Positions 1 through 8,553 are shown, numbered from the stretch's first letter. The stretch: DNA of 64,000 nt from JBAZWV01 sp041660225 (GCA_041660225.1 JBAZWV010000003.1:27030-91029); one strand, 5' to 3'. Notes: generated by a model not told the origin, from the letters alone. Made by a program: numbers and translations.

Positions 1-738
1 TTCGATAATGCCGAGCTCACGCGCGAGCGTCCATCCGATCGATGGTTTTTCGGCCATGAGAATCAATTTCCGAATCTCATCTGTCACACGTTCTTTTGAG
101 AGCGTCGCGAGATCGCCGCGTGCAACCATGGAATGCATAAGCTCAAACGATTTGGGTTCAACCGCGAAATCCAGACGCGCTGCGAGCTGAATTGCACGAT
201 AGACGCGGAGTGGATCGTCGACGAATGTTTTTGGATCGACAACGCGCAACCGTTTTTCATCAAGATCTTTTTTTCCGCCGAACGGATCGACAAGCGTTCC
301 GTCTTTCACGTCGATCAGCATTGCGTTCACCGTGAAGTCACGACGACGCGTCGCTTCTTCGACCGTCATGTTCGGATCTCCTTCGACGACAAATCCCTTG
401 TGTCCGCTCCCCGATTTGGACTCGCGTCGCGGCAAGGCGATATCGACAAAGCCGCTGCCTGCAGGAATCCGGAAGATACCGAATGCCTTTCCGACCGAGT
501 GAATCTGCCCCGGAAATAATTGATTCAACAGCGTTTCAAGCTTCTCGACGAGCACGCCATACACTTCAAGATCAACATCATGCGACAACTCGCCTCGTAA
601 CGCGTCACGCACAAAGCCGCCTACGAGATACAGCTTGGGGACCTCGGCGGCGAGTTTCTTCAATATCGGCGCGGCGGGATGTTCTTTCCAAAATTGGCTC
701 AACAGATCTCTCTGATCCACCTGAAACGGATTTTGCAT
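1..738 (-). CDS. cca: CCA-adding enzyme / poly(A) polymerase family tRNA nucleotidyltransferase, 3' part outside the window
   Basis: The gene reads leftwards off the window edge, so only the first 246 codons are present. The nucleotidyltransferase head is clear: GGFVRD at residues 40-45, DVDLEVYG at 54-61 with the two metal-binding aspartates D54 and D56, RRRDFTVNAM at 131-140 and DDPLRVYRA at 174-182, which is the order seen in class II CCA-adding enzymes and poly(A) polymerases. Enzymes of this family add or repair the 3' CCA of tRNA. The tRNA genes in this window already encode CCA, so here the role would be repair. The start is the ATG at 738; a TATGAT box lies 6 bases upstream, consistent with a leaderless transcript. 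Whether an HD domain follows cannot be seen. Family assignment is firm; CCA versus poly(A) activity is inferred. Confidence 0.88.
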   Translation of the reverse strand, partial: MQNPFQVDQRDLLSQFWKEHPAAPILKKLAAEVPKLYLVGGFVRDALRGELSHDVDLEVYGVLVEKLETLLNQLFPGQIHSVGKAFGIFRIPAGSGFVDIALPRRESKSGSGHKGFVVEGDPNMTVEEATRRRDFTVNAMLIDVKDGTLVDPFGGKKDLDEKRLRVVDPKTFVDDPLRVYRAIQLAARLDFAVEPKSFELMHSMVARGDLATLSKERVTDEIRKLILMAEKPSIGWTLARELGIIE

Positions 739-756
739 GAAGACATCATACTATAC

Positions 757-996
757 CTACTCCTTCGGCGGCGCGATCTTCGAAACGGCACGGATCAAAA
801 CCCAGCCGGCGATGGTGAGGAATCCGATGTCATCTAACCAGCCCATCAGCGGAAGGATGTCGGGCAAGAGATCGATAGGCCAGAGGAGATAGACGAGCGC
901 GATCACGAGAAGCGCCTTCGGTTTCCAGTTTGTTTTTGGGTCCTTCAGGTAGCGCCAAATTGAACGCCAGTCGGGAATAAAAGAGTTGCGGCTCAT
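757..996 (-). CDS. DUF1232 (YkvA-like) small membrane protein
   Basis: A 79-residue protein with a hydrophobic stretch at about residues 28-40 and the hallmark DUF1232 signature WPIDLLPDILPLMGWLDDIGF at residues about 39-59, followed by a second hydrophobic segment. Members are small inner-membrane proteins of unknown function, often fused to or near stress and envelope genes. Its ATG overlaps the TGA stop of the upstream lipoprotein gene (ATGA at 993-996), so the two are almost certainly translated together. No function can be deduced beyond membrane location. Confidence 0.85.
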   Translation of the reverse strand: MSRNSFIPDWRSIWRYLKDPKTNWKPKALLVIALVYLLWPIDLLPDILPLMGWLDDIGFLTIAGWVLIRAVSKIAPPKE

Positions 997-1760
997 AATG
1001 CGAGAAGGCCTTTCATGGCGTCATACGGAATGCGGACTTCACTCGGTCCCGCAGCGTACGCAGCGACTTGATACGGCGTAAAAATGATGACGAGTTCTTT
1101 TTCGGTGAGATACCAGGTTGTGTAATTATCCTCCTTCGGACCTGCACCGGATTGCATCCATTCATCATCAGTGAATTCGGCCTGCGTATTTCGTTCCGTC
1201 AGTTCCGTGATGGCGTAGTCCGAAACGAATACGAGACCTTCTTCCGGAGATGTGAAGAGGTCTTTGAACATCACTTCTTTTTTTGTGGAGAGATCAAAGA
1301 CGACCGTGTCATAAAAGGCGTTCGGGTGTGCGCCTCCGGTGTATTCGCTCCCTTCCATCACGATGCTAAAGCGTCCGAACGCGCCGGTGTACACATCAAA
1401 ATCTTGTCCGAGAAACCAGTTGGGTTCGTTCGGAATCTCGCTGGACTCGTTTTCGAATTCTCCCTGGATCTTTCGAAATTCGGCGATGCGATCCTGTACG
1501 CGCTGTTCGATCAGTTCGTTAAACGCGGCTTGAATGTCGGCGTCCACGAATCCGTTCATGCGCGGATACGACACGTCGATCTCATAGCGTGCGGCTTCTT
1601 CATGGATCGTCTCTTTGACGAAGAGGCTGGCATCGATCTTTGTAGCGGGAGCCGATGGAGCAACCGCAATAATCGGGGTTGGAGTCGTGGCAACGGGCTC
1701 TGGGCAGCCGGCACCGAGAATGGCAACGGTGAGCAGGCTCGGGACGAAGAGATGTTTCAT
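993..1760 (-). CDS. Lipoprotein with DUF3298/RsiV-like domain
   Basis: A 255-residue protein that starts with a lipoprotein signal (lipobox ILGAGC near residue 18). The C-terminal half resembles the PdaC/RsiV-like DUF4163-DUF3298 pair: a conserved GGAHPN-type segment (EYTGGAHPN), then a region with LFTSPEEGL and the terminal ELVIIFTPYQVAAYAAGPSEVRIPY motif typical of DUF3298. In RsiV this fold binds lysozyme; in other bacteria it accompanies deacetylase domains, but no catalytic domain is present here. The ATG at 1760 is preferred over an in-frame upstream start because it begins the signal peptide and has TATACT (1767-1772) exactly 6 bases upstream. It forms an ATGA-coupled pair with the DUF1232 gene. 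Confidence 0.8.
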   Translation of the reverse strand: MKHLFVPSLLTVAILGAGCPEPVATTPTPIIAVAPSAPATKIDASLFVKETIHEEAARYEIDVSYPRMNGFVDADIQAAFNELIEQRVQDRIAEFRKIQGEFENESSEIPNEPNWFLGQDFDVYTGAFGRFSIVMEGSEYTGGAHPNAFYDTVVFDLSTKKEVMFKDLFTSPEEGLVFVSDYAITELTERNTQAEFTDDEWMQSGAGPKEDNYTTWYLTEKELVIIFTPYQVAAYAAGPSEVRIPYDAMKGLLAL

Positions 1761-1822
1761 AGCGAGAGTATAGTCAGTCGAGTCTTGAAAAGCGAGGTCA
1801 GGCGTGGTTTCATGACGAGCGC

Positions 1823-2710
1823 ATGGATGGGTCACGATTACGGCTTCTTACGCTCAACACCGGCCTGTTCCGCCTTCGGATCGGACCGTGGTCTTTTTTG
1901 GATCCCATTCCGCACACGGCCGCCCGTATCCATCACATCGCGGACGCCGTCCGCGTCCATCAGCCTGACGTTATCGCCTTCCAAGAAGTGTTCGCGGATC
2001 GCGACCTCGACCGCCTGCACAATGAGCTCGCCGCTGACTATCCGCATTACGCGTCCAGCCGCGATCATATCCCGTCCCCGCGTATCCGCGCCCATTCGGG
2101 TCTGTGCGTGTTCTCCCGCTTTCCCCTCAAAAACCAACGTCACGAGATGTTCCAGGACACCTCCCTTGATGAACGCCTGTTTGTAGGACGTGGATTCTTG
2201 GCAGCGAACGTCGAGTCCCCTATTGGCGTGGTTTCGGTGTTTAACATGCATCTCACGTCCGGTGGAATCTTCCGTGATCCGCGCGGAGCGGCGTTCGTCG
2301 GCATTCGCAATAACCAGGTTGACCAACTGACGGCCGCTGGAAACGCAGCAACATCTCCCATTCGTATCATTTTAGGAGATCTAAATGCTGGACCAGCCGT
2401 GTCGGAAGAAAATTATGCGCGCGTCCTCGCGAACGGGTTTCGAGATTCATGGGACCTCCATCCCGAAACCATCACACGTCTCAAACACGTCACATGGGAA
2501 AATGCGAACCCTCTCACCGGTCGCGAACTTCATAAGACCGAAGCGCCACAACGTATCGATCATATTTTTCTCCATCCCGATACGCTGAATCACGTCACCG
2601 TAGGACGCGCCGAGATCGTCCTCCATGAACCGCGCGTCATGACCCCCCGCGGACTCGTGACCGTGTCAGACCATTACGGCGTGCTTGTCGATCTGGAAAA
2701 GAAGATTTAG
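1823..2710 (+). CDS. Endonuclease/exonuclease/phosphatase (EEP) family hydrolase
   Basis: A 295-residue EEP-fold protein without a signal peptide. The metal and catalytic motifs occur in order: LNTGLF near residue 10, FQEV at about 52 with the metal-binding Glu, NMHLTSGG at about 139, GDLNA at about 185 with catalytic Asp and Asn, RIDHIF at about 250 and SDHYGV at about 282 with the catalytic His. This pattern matches neutral sphingomyelinase-like and DNase I-like phosphodiesterases; the substrate could be phospholipid head groups, inositol phosphates or nucleic acid and cannot be fixed from sequence. It runs divergently from the DUF3298 lipoprotein gene and is followed 32 bases later by a small unknown gene. 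Confidence 0.85.
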   Translation: MDGSRLRLLTLNTGLFRLRIGPWSFLDPIPHTAARIHHIADAVRVHQPDVIAFQEVFADRDLDRLHNELAADYPHYASSRDHIPSPRIRAHSGLCVFSRFPLKNQRHEMFQDTSLDERLFVGRGFLAANVESPIGVVSVFNMHLTSGGIFRDPRGAAFVGIRNNQVDQLTAAGNAATSPIRIILGDLNAGPAVSEENYARVLANGFRDSWDLHPETITRLKHVTWENANPLTGRELHKTEAPQRIDHIFLHPDTLNHVTVGRAEIVLHEPRVMTPRGLVTVSDHYGVLVDLEKKI

Positions 2711-2742
2711 GATTGAAACGTCCCTTCACGCCAAGGAGCCTC

Positions 2743-3060
2743 ATGTCCTCCCCCGCTCTTGCGGTCAATTTACTTCGTACGCAGGATCTCATCGGCATCA
2801 AAGAGCTTCTCTTCACGGTAGACGGAACGGCACAGGATTATGATGCGTTCCTCCGGCCGATCGACGTCACGTGTCCGGATCCGGTCGCGCTTGTGGTCCG
2901 CGTTAAGATGTTTAACGCGCTTCGGAAAACGGGATTTCATCTCGAACCTCATGGCGAAACGAGTAGCCAGGCTCGTGTATGGATCCTTTCCCAACAGGAA
3001 GCGAAACAACAGATGGACGCCTGGACACGTGCGCTTGAAGCCCTTCCGGCAGATCTCTAA
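2743..3060 (+). CDS. Unknown 105-residue protein
   Basis: I do not recognise this protein. It is a soluble alpha/beta-looking sequence with no signal peptide, membrane segment or cysteine motif. The ATG at 2743 is chosen because AAGGAG (2733-2738) lies 4 bases upstream; an in-frame TTG at 2713 has no such site. It follows the EEP hydrolase by 32 bases, so the two may share a transcript, and it ends at a clear terminator (3062-3087). Confidence 0.6.
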   Translation: MSSPALAVNLLRTQDLIGIKELLFTVDGTAQDYDAFLRPIDVTCPDPVALVVRVKMFNALRKTGFHLEPHGETSSQARVWILSQQEAKQQMDAWTRALEALPADL

Positions 3061-3061
3061 C

Positions 3062-3087
3062 CTCCGCAACCTCGCGGAGTTTTTCTT
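3062..3087 (+). terminator. Rho-independent terminator after the 2743-3060 gene
   Basis: Stem CTCCGC / GCGGAG (3062-3067 and 3074-3079) with a 6-base loop is followed directly by TTTTTCTTT. Confidence 0.75.
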
Positions 3088-3182
3088 TATGGTTAAAAAC
3101 GAACAGCTTTACAAAGAAAACAATGCGCCTATACTAAAAATATTCTTCGTCTCATGCATTTTATTCCTAACGCTCTATCACT

Positions 3183-3437
3183 ATGAACATCATCTGGTTC
3201 CTCATCATCGGCGCACTTGCGGGTTGGATCGCTGGGAAGCTCATGAAAGGAAGTGGGTTCGGTCTGCTCGGAAACATCGTCGTTGGAGTGATCGGCGGAG
3301 TGATCGGCGGATTCCTGTTCGGCCTTGTCGGTATCAGCGCGTACGGACTCATCGGAGATCTCGTCATGTCGGTACTCGGCGCCGTGGTTCTCCTCTATCT
3401 CGTTTCTCTTTTCCGCGGCGGGGCACGCTCCTCGTGA
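3183..3437 (+). CDS. GlsB/YeaQ/YmgE family stress-response membrane protein
   Basis: An 84-residue, very hydrophobic, glycine-rich protein with three predicted membrane helices. The family signature is visible: an initial IGALAGWIAGKLMKG segment, then GLLGNIVVGVIGGVIGGFLF, matching transglycosylase-associated/YeaQ proteins. These are small inner-membrane proteins induced by stress in enterobacteria, with no proven biochemical function. It is a single gene ending at a strong bidirectional terminator. Confidence 0.92.
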   Translation: MNIIWFLIIGALAGWIAGKLMKGSGFGLLGNIVVGVIGGVIGGFLFGLVGISAYGLIGDLVMSVLGAVVLLYLVSLFRGGARSS

Positions 3438-3451
3438 GCGTGACTGCTCGC

Positions 3452-3480
3452 AAAACGCCCGACGAACTGTCGGGCGTTTT
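3452..3480. terminator. Bidirectional terminator between convergent genes
   Basis: Perfect 12-bp stem AAAACGCCCGAC / GTCGGGCGTTTT with loop GAACT. It has A-runs on the left and T-runs on the right, so it can stop both the YeaQ-like gene and the leftward desaturase gene. Confidence 0.85.
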
Positions 3481-3484
3481 GCTA

Positions 3485-4231
3485 TCAAAATACTTCGTGC
3501 TCGACAACGTGAACGACGTGAAGGTCATTGTGACGCGGCTCCACGCCGGAAAGGCGGGAGATGATGCGTTCAAGACGCGGAAAAAAATCCACGCGGGCCA
3601 AAATCGGATTCATCCAACCGACGGTGATGCAATAATACCGATCGTAGGGCGACGCGTGATGGATCGCATGGTGTTCGGGAGAAAGAATGAGCCCCGCGCG
3701 TTGCAATGCTCGAACAAACGCAGGCTGATGTTTCCGATGTGCCCACTTGTGAAATTGATTTGTTGCGAATAACCCGAGTGCCGTTGACCATACGAACGAC
3801 GAGAAAAGAAACAGAGCCATCGTCATCGGACGGCCGATCAGAAACAAAACGAGCGGCGTGATCAGAATGGCCGACGCGAAACAATTTGAGCCGTTGGTTT
3901 CGATGGGATCATGCCGCGTGATTGCCGTTTGATCGACGTGATGTTCGCGGAATGTACGGATAAAAAGCTTTCCCACGATCGGCGTTGATGCACTGCCCCA
4001 CGTGTCTCCCATCCAGTGTACAAATCCTGATACGAAATCCGCGGCGATATATCCCAAAAAACAAACACACATGAACAGAATGACGCGCCCGCCGATAAAC
4101 GGTGCGATCCTCCACAATAGATATCCTTCGAGGATAAAAAAGAAAACGATGCCCAGGACATCGAAGATACGATTTTTGACATCGTAGTCCGCAAGCGTTG
4201 CGCGGAGACTTTTTGCGGAAAAAGACTTCAT
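3485..4231 (-). CDS. CarF/TMEM189-type lipid desaturase (plasmanylethanolamine desaturase family)
   Basis: A 248-residue integral membrane protein with helices near residues 25-45, 48-68, 118-135 and 138-155. It carries the full histidine set of the Kua/TMEM189/CarF domain: FVHW (H72), REHH (H97, H98), RHD (H107) with the following IETNGSN, FHKWAH (H161, H165), EHHAIHH (H187, H188, H191, H192). In animals (PEDS1) and Myxococcus (CarF) this di-iron enzyme makes the vinyl-ether bond of plasmalogens. Whether this cell makes ether lipids is unknown, so the substrate is inferred. The gene is alone, with promoter TTGAAT-N17-TATGCT ending 9 bases before the ATG. Length is close to that of bacterial homologues and no key residue seems missing. 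Confidence 0.88.
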   Translation of the reverse strand: MKSFSAKSLRATLADYDVKNRIFDVLGIVFFFILEGYLLWRIAPFIGGRVILFMCVCFLGYIAADFVSGFVHWMGDTWGSASTPIVGKLFIRTFREHHVDQTAITRHDPIETNGSNCFASAILITPLVLFLIGRPMTMALFLFSSFVWSTALGLFATNQFHKWAHRKHQPAFVRALQRAGLILSPEHHAIHHASPYDRYYCITVGWMNPILARVDFFPRLERIISRLSGVEPRHNDLHVVHVVEHEVF

Positions 4232-4240
4232 TTGTCCAAG

Positions 4241-4269
4241 AGCATATGCGATTTCGACCGAATATTCAA
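4241..4269 (-). promoter_or_regulatory. Promoter of the desaturase gene
   Basis: On the minus strand the -35 TTGAAT (4264-4269) and -10 TATGCT (4241-4246) are separated by 17 bases. The -10 box ends 9 bases before the ATG at 4231, predicting an almost leaderless mRNA. Confidence 0.65.
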
Positions 4270-4291
4270 GCGTTCTAGGCTGGATCTGCTT

Positions 4292-6112
4292 TTATTTTAT
4301 CGACCCCGCTTTCAACACCAGCCTCGCCACACGGATTTCGTCGTAGCTAAAATCTTCACCAACGATTTGTCGTACAGGTGTGAGCATGTCGCTTCCCGTT
4401 TTCTCAAACGCCGCTTCGATGCGGGAAAGACGATCCGGAGTGCACGCGATGTGAGAGACGTCGAGCGTCTTTCCTTGATCAAGCGCTTTTTCGAGATGTT
4501 GTAATACGGTTGCGAGACTCAATTTTCGCATGAGTGCAATGCGATCGAGGGATAATTTCATTTCAAACAGGCGGACCGTTTCTTGAGCTGTTCCGGCTAA
4601 TGCACGAACGGCCGGCTTTGAACGACGTGCGACAGCTTCTGGAAGCGGTTGCTCCGAAAGTCCCCTTGCCTCGGCGTAGGCGCGAATAATCTTCAAAAAT
4701 CCGGGGCCATATTGTCTGAGTTTCTGTCCGCCGACTCCGGAGATCCGTGACAGCGACTCAGTACTTTGCGGATAGATGCGCGCCATTTCCTGCAACGTTT
4801 TATCACCAAAAATAATGTATGGAGGCACGTGAAAGGATTCCGCGAGTTGGCGGCGGAGGGCGCGGAGTTCTTCGAAGAGCATCTGATCGAATTCGACCGA
4901 AGCTTCCGCTGCCGGCATTGACTCCGCGCGCGGCACACACACGTCACACGCTCCGCATGATTGTTCGGACCATGTTTCGCTGAAGTATCCGAGAAGAAAC
5001 TTCCGACGGCACGAACGGAGTTCACCATACCGCATCATTTCTTGCAGCTGTGCGCGGACGCGTTCACGTTCTTCCGGATCTTCCATTTCGCGGATGAAAA
5101 ATTCGTGTTTGATTTTATCACCGGCGGAGTAGAAGAGGAGACAGTCGCTCGGCAATCCATCGCGTCCCGCGCGTCCGGTTTCTTGATAGTAGCCTTCAAC
5201 GCTCTTCGGGAGATCCATGTGAACCACGAGGCGCACGTCCGGCTTGTCGATTCCCATGCCGAACGCGATTGTCGCCGCGATCACGGGAATTTGGTCGCGG
5301 ATAAATCGTTCCTGCACGCGACTTCGCTCGGTTGCCGAAAGCCCTGCATGATACGCAGCCGCTTTGACACCGTTTGCAACAAGATCCGCAGCCACTTTTT
5401 CGGTTCCTTTGCGCGAAAAACAATAAATGATGATCGCTTCGTTCGGACGACTCCGAACTTCGCGGAGCAATTGATCAAATGCCTTTTTCTTTGGCACGAC
5501 CCGATATGTCAGGTTCGGCCGATTAAAGCTGGACTGAAAAATCCGACCGCCACCAAGCTTCAAATGACTCACGATATCGCTACGCACGCGCGCGTTTGCC
5601 GTCGCGGTCAGCGCGATGACGGGAATGTTCGGAAAATAGTGACGCAACAAATCGAGGTTCCGATAATCCGGACGAAAATCATGGCCCCATTCGGAAATAC
5701 AGTGGGCTTCATCGATGGCAAACAGACTGATGCGAAGCGATTGGAGAAACTCGCGGACACCAGACTTCGCGAGACGCTCCGGCGCGAGATACAGAAGCTT
5801 CAGTTTGCCGTTCTTCGCGAGCATTTCAACTCTCGCGACGTCCGCAGGGGGCAAAGAGCTGTTTAAAAACTCTGCGGCGATTCCGTTCGCCCGTAGCGCG
5901 TCCACCTGATCCTTCATGAGCGCGATGAGCGGCGAAATCACGACGGTCAGTCCCTCAAACTTGAGCGCTGGCAATTGATAACACAGCGATTTTCCGCCAC
6001 CCGTCGGCATCAAGACGAGTGCGTCCTTGCCCGAAACACAGTGTTCCACGACTTCCTGCTGGAGCGGCCGAAACGCATCGTATCCAAAGTGTTTTTTGAG
6101 GAGATCAAGCAT
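4292..6112 (-). CDS. recQ: ATP-dependent DNA helicase RecQ
   Basis: A 606-residue SF2 helicase of normal RecQ length. Walker A MPTGGGKS is near residue 35, the DEAH box (AIDEAHCISEWGH) near 131, the motif IV-VI region includes QETGRAGRDG, and the RecQ zinc-binding domain follows (CRRKFLLGYFSE...CGACDVC) with four cysteines. An HRDC domain covers about residues 405-480 and a helical HTH_40-type tail follows. RecQ unwinds DNA 3'-5' at stalled forks and in recombination. The ATG at 6112 has TATTAA 6 bases upstream. Its presence gives this reduced genome a full-length recombination helicase. Confidence 0.97.
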   Translation of the reverse strand: MLDLLKKHFGYDAFRPLQQEVVEHCVSGKDALVLMPTGGGKSLCYQLPALKFEGLTVVISPLIALMKDQVDALRANGIAAEFLNSSLPPADVARVEMLAKNGKLKLLYLAPERLAKSGVREFLQSLRISLFAIDEAHCISEWGHDFRPDYRNLDLLRHYFPNIPVIALTATANARVRSDIVSHLKLGGGRIFQSSFNRPNLTYRVVPKKKAFDQLLREVRSRPNEAIIIYCFSRKGTEKVAADLVANGVKAAAYHAGLSATERSRVQERFIRDQIPVIAATIAFGMGIDKPDVRLVVHMDLPKSVEGYYQETGRAGRDGLPSDCLLFYSAGDKIKHEFFIREMEDPEERERVRAQLQEMMRYGELRSCRRKFLLGYFSETWSEQSCGACDVCVPRAESMPAAEASVEFDQMLFEELRALRRQLAESFHVPPYIIFGDKTLQEMARIYPQSTESLSRISGVGGQKLRQYGPGFLKIIRAYAEARGLSEQPLPEAVARRSKPAVRALAGTAQETVRLFEMKLSLDRIALMRKLSLATVLQHLEKALDQGKTLDVSHIACTPDRLSRIEAAFEKTGSDMLTPVRQIVGEDFSYDEIRVARLVLKAGSIK

Positions 6113-6226
6113 GTGTCTTTAATACCGCTATCATGGAGCTTAGAAGGGATCAAGCGTACAGAACAAACACGACCTGGAATAGGCCGTGTGTTGTTGGAAA
6201 ATCTTGGACTGTTCCTGGAGAGATTA

Positions 6227-6409
6227 CTACGGACATGGCGCGAACTCGCAGTTCGGCCCCTGGCGCCCAACCGAACTCCCATCCGGACAGATCTTCGCCT
6301 CCATCGTACAGGCGACGGGTCCAGGCGAGGACGGCGGAACGACTGATTCCGACTTGCATCCTGCGCCGAGAAAGATCAAACCAAGAAAAAGAGGAAGAAT
6401 GTATTTCAT
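6227..6409 (-). CDS. Tiny lipoprotein with Kazal-like CPDGS motif
   Basis: A 60-residue protein. Residues 1-17 form a lipoprotein signal (LGAGC lipobox), leaving about 40 mature residues with the motif CPDGSSVGRQGPNCEFAPCP at the C terminus. The four mature cysteines are spaced like a half Kazal/agrin domain. Small proteins with this ending are common in Patescibacteria in my experience, but their role is unknown. TACAAT lies 6 bases before the ATG, in keeping with the leaderless pattern of this window. Confidence 0.7.
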   Translation of the reverse strand: MKYILPLFLGLIFLGAGCKSESVVPPSSPGPVACTMEAKICPDGSSVGRQGPNCEFAPCP

Positions 6410-6486
6410 TTTTTCATTGTAAAGTAAAACGTGACTCGTTGATAGGTTGGATGGATACAGAATAGATTGATAGCATAGGCATATCT

Positions 6487-7740
6487 ATGCGCCGTTTCTC
6501 TTCTCTTTTCCTCCTGCTCTTGTTGCTCACGACGCTTGCCGGACATCCAACGACACTCCTCGCCGCTCCCGCCCAAGGATCGCTCATCAAACTCGCCTGC
6601 CCTGCCGGTGCCGCTCCGGATCATTCATGCAAAGCTGTTTATTTTTACGGTCATGACAATCGTCGTCACGCGTTTCCGAATGAAAAAATCTATTTCACCT
6701 GGTACACCGGTTTTTCTACGGTCCAGACGGTGAGTTCATCGTTCCTCGCTTCGATCCCGCTTGGCGGCAACGTGACGTATCGCCCCGGATCAAAGATGGT
6801 GAAGTTTCAAACGCTGAATAATGTCTACGCCGTGGGATTGGATGGAACCTTGCGTTGGGTCAAAACAGAATCCGTCGCAACATCGCTCTACGGAGCTGAT
6901 TGGAACAAGAAAATCGATGATCTTTCTGATGCCTTCTTTTCGGATTATCGATATGGAGCTGACATCGACACTGCGAGCGACTATGACAAGTCCGCGGAAC
7001 TCGCCGCAGCGACAACGATCGATAATAACTTGATCAGTACGTCCCGTTCCGAACGAATTGTTACGAGTCGCGGCGCATTTGATGCGGAGATTGTGACGTT
7101 GCACAAAAATCGCTTTGAGATGATCACGGACACGGGTAATACAACGGACTGTACGAACAACTGTACGGTGAAATCGCTCGGTGAATACGTTGCAGAGAAT
7201 GCCGCAACGATCGGGATTCATGGAACGTACTTTTGCCCGCCGGAATACGCGGATTGCGCAGGAAAAACGAACACATTCCTCTGGCCTGTCTATAACAGCG
7301 CAGCCGGAGTGATGATCAATGCATCGAGTCTCCCCGTCCACGAAGGACCGATGTACGCGACGACAAAAGACGGGCAATCCTTTTTCTATCACCGCACAAA
7401 AGATCTTCAGAATATCGCAAACGTGGCCGCCGCGATTTCAAATTATCCTTCACTGATTGAAAACGGACAGATCGTCGTTGAATCGGAAGCGCGTCTCGCA
7501 GAAACGAATCCAACAACGAAAAGTATTCGCGGTGGAATCGGTTTTAACGATCGATTCATCTATCTCGTCATCGTCCACAGCGGAACCGTGACCGATCTCG
7601 CCTACGTCATGCGAACGCTCGGCGCCACAAACGCCCTCAACCTCGACGGAGGAGGAAGCGCTGCGCTCTGGTACGAAGGGGCGTACATTGTCGGACCGGG
7701 AAGAGCGTTGCCGAACGCGGTTTTGTTCAAGCAGAAATAG
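6487..7740 (+). CDS. Secreted phosphodiester glycosidase (NAGPA/DUF2233) family protein
   Basis: A 417-residue exported protein with a signal peptide ending near residue 27. The N-terminal half contains a region describing cell-surface sensing-like beta structure (YFYGHDNRRHAFPNEKIYFTWY), common in Patescibacteria secreted proteins. The C-terminal half is the NAGPA domain, ending with LGATNALNLDGGGSAALWYEG, whose D-G-G-G-S motif is the family hallmark. Family members cleave phosphodiester-linked sugars (uncovering enzyme, and bacterial exopolysaccharide-related proteins). It is a single gene ended by a strong terminator. Confidence 0.85.
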   Translation: MRRFSSLFLLLLLLTTLAGHPTTLLAAPAQGSLIKLACPAGAAPDHSCKAVYFYGHDNRRHAFPNEKIYFTWYTGFSTVQTVSSSFLASIPLGGNVTYRPGSKMVKFQTLNNVYAVGLDGTLRWVKTESVATSLYGADWNKKIDDLSDAFFSDYRYGADIDTASDYDKSAELAAATTIDNNLISTSRSERIVTSRGAFDAEIVTLHKNRFEMITDTGNTTDCTNNCTVKSLGEYVAENAATIGIHGTYFCPPEYADCAGKTNTFLWPVYNSAAGVMINASSLPVHEGPMYATTKDGQSFFYHRTKDLQNIANVAAAISNYPSLIENGQIVVESEARLAETNPTTKSIRGGIGFNDRFIYLVIVHSGTVTDLAYVMRTLGATNALNLDGGGSAALWYEGAYIVGPGRALPNAVLFKQK

Positions 7741-7752
7741 TTCCTCAGACAT

Positions 7753-7787
7753 AAAAAACGCGACTCTGCTCGGAGTCGCGTTTTTTT
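7753..7787. terminator. Bidirectional terminator
   Basis: Stem CGCGACTC / GAGTCGCG with a 6-base loop, flanked by an A6 run on the left and a T7 run on the right, lies between the convergent glycosidase and zinc-ribbon genes. Confidence 0.85.
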
Positions 7788-7799
7788 CTATCCTCTTTA

Positions 7800-8114
7800 T
7801 CAGCCCATCACCTTCGCCATCACTCCTCCGAACTCCTGATCCGTGGCTTCGGTGCCGTCCAAGAGCGCGAATGGGTGTGCGTTCCAATATGGAAGAGATT
7901 TCATGTTCTTGCGTGTAACACGTTCTGCGAGATCACGGTCTCCGTCGGTGTACTTTGAGAAAAACTGAACACCGCCTTCAAAGATTTCTTCCGAGCTCTT
8001 CATCACGCCGTCCTTCACATCGAACTTGCAGACAGGACCCTCAGCCGTTTCGAGACCGACGTCATTCACGTGATCCCCTTCAAACGGCATCCCACAGGTA
8101 ATACAGGTTTTCAT
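7800..8114 (-). CDS. Putative zinc-ribbon protein (Zn_ribbon_2-like)
   Basis: A 104-residue soluble protein beginning CITCGMPFEGDH, then a second cysteine in GPVCKFDVKDG. This matches the putative zinc-ribbon domain (CxxCGMP...C) found in small bacterial proteins of unknown function, sometimes next to AraC-type regulators. Residues 38-75 look helical. A weak GAAAGAG lies just before the ATG. The gene is monocistronic and convergent with the glycosidase gene. Confidence 0.75.
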   Translation of the reverse strand: MKTCITCGMPFEGDHVNDVGLETAEGPVCKFDVKDGVMKSSEEIFEGGVQFFSKYTDGDRDLAERVTRKNMKSLPYWNAHPFALLDGTEATDQEFGGVMAKVMG

Positions 8115-8206
8115 AGCTCTTTCTGATTCAGGAATAATTCTTGATAGGGATCATACAAAGGGCACATGGAAAAACCAAACGCTATGTTCGAATGGTGGTC
8201 TCAAAA

Positions 8207-8235
8207 TTGAAAGGAATCATACAGGCTTCTATACT
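8207..8235 (+). promoter_or_regulatory. Promoter of the 8245 gene
   Basis: -35 TTGAAA (8207-8212), 17-base spacer, -10 TATACT (8230-8235). The -10 box ends 9 bases before the ATG. Confidence 0.7.
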
Positions 8236-8244
8236 GGGGCTGAT

Positions 8245-8550
8245 ATGAACATAGACCGTCCGTCTCTTCCGGAGGCATCATCAACCTCGTCAGGATCCGA
8301 TAAACGCACGGTTCTGGATCGGGTTTTTCGATACCTTCCGGCCGGGTCTCGACGTATCGCCGGTGCAATGGCGCTTGGCGCGATGGAGATGATGTCAGAT
8401 GGAGGGGAAAAGGTGGAGGCATTGAGTCAGGCGAATGACCTTGTACAAGAGCAGAAAAAAGACCAACTCATACGCACAATGGAAGCAGAAGAAGCCACGA
8501 TACGAACGGAAAAAATTGATGAAATCCGGAAAAAAATCCGCAATGGGTAA
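8245..8550 (+). CDS. Unknown 101-residue protein with charged C-terminal helix
   Basis: I do not recognise this protein. The N-terminal 35 residues are Ser/Pro-rich and look disordered; residues 36-60 form a short amphipathic Ala/Met-rich stretch; residues 60-101 are strongly charged and probably form a coiled coil. There is no signal peptide. It has a good promoter and a good terminator, which supports its being a real, independently expressed gene. Confidence 0.6.
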   Translation: MNIDRPSLPEASSTSSGSDKRTVLDRVFRYLPAGSRRIAGAMALGAMEMMSDGGEKVEALSQANDLVQEQKKDQLIRTMEAEEATIRTEKIDEIRKKIRNG

Positions 8551-8553
8551 TAC

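Noticed and set aside
133..740. Two rightward open frames (133-519 and 483-740)
   Set aside because: They lie opposite the CCA-adding enzyme gene, whose conserved motifs read on the minus strand.
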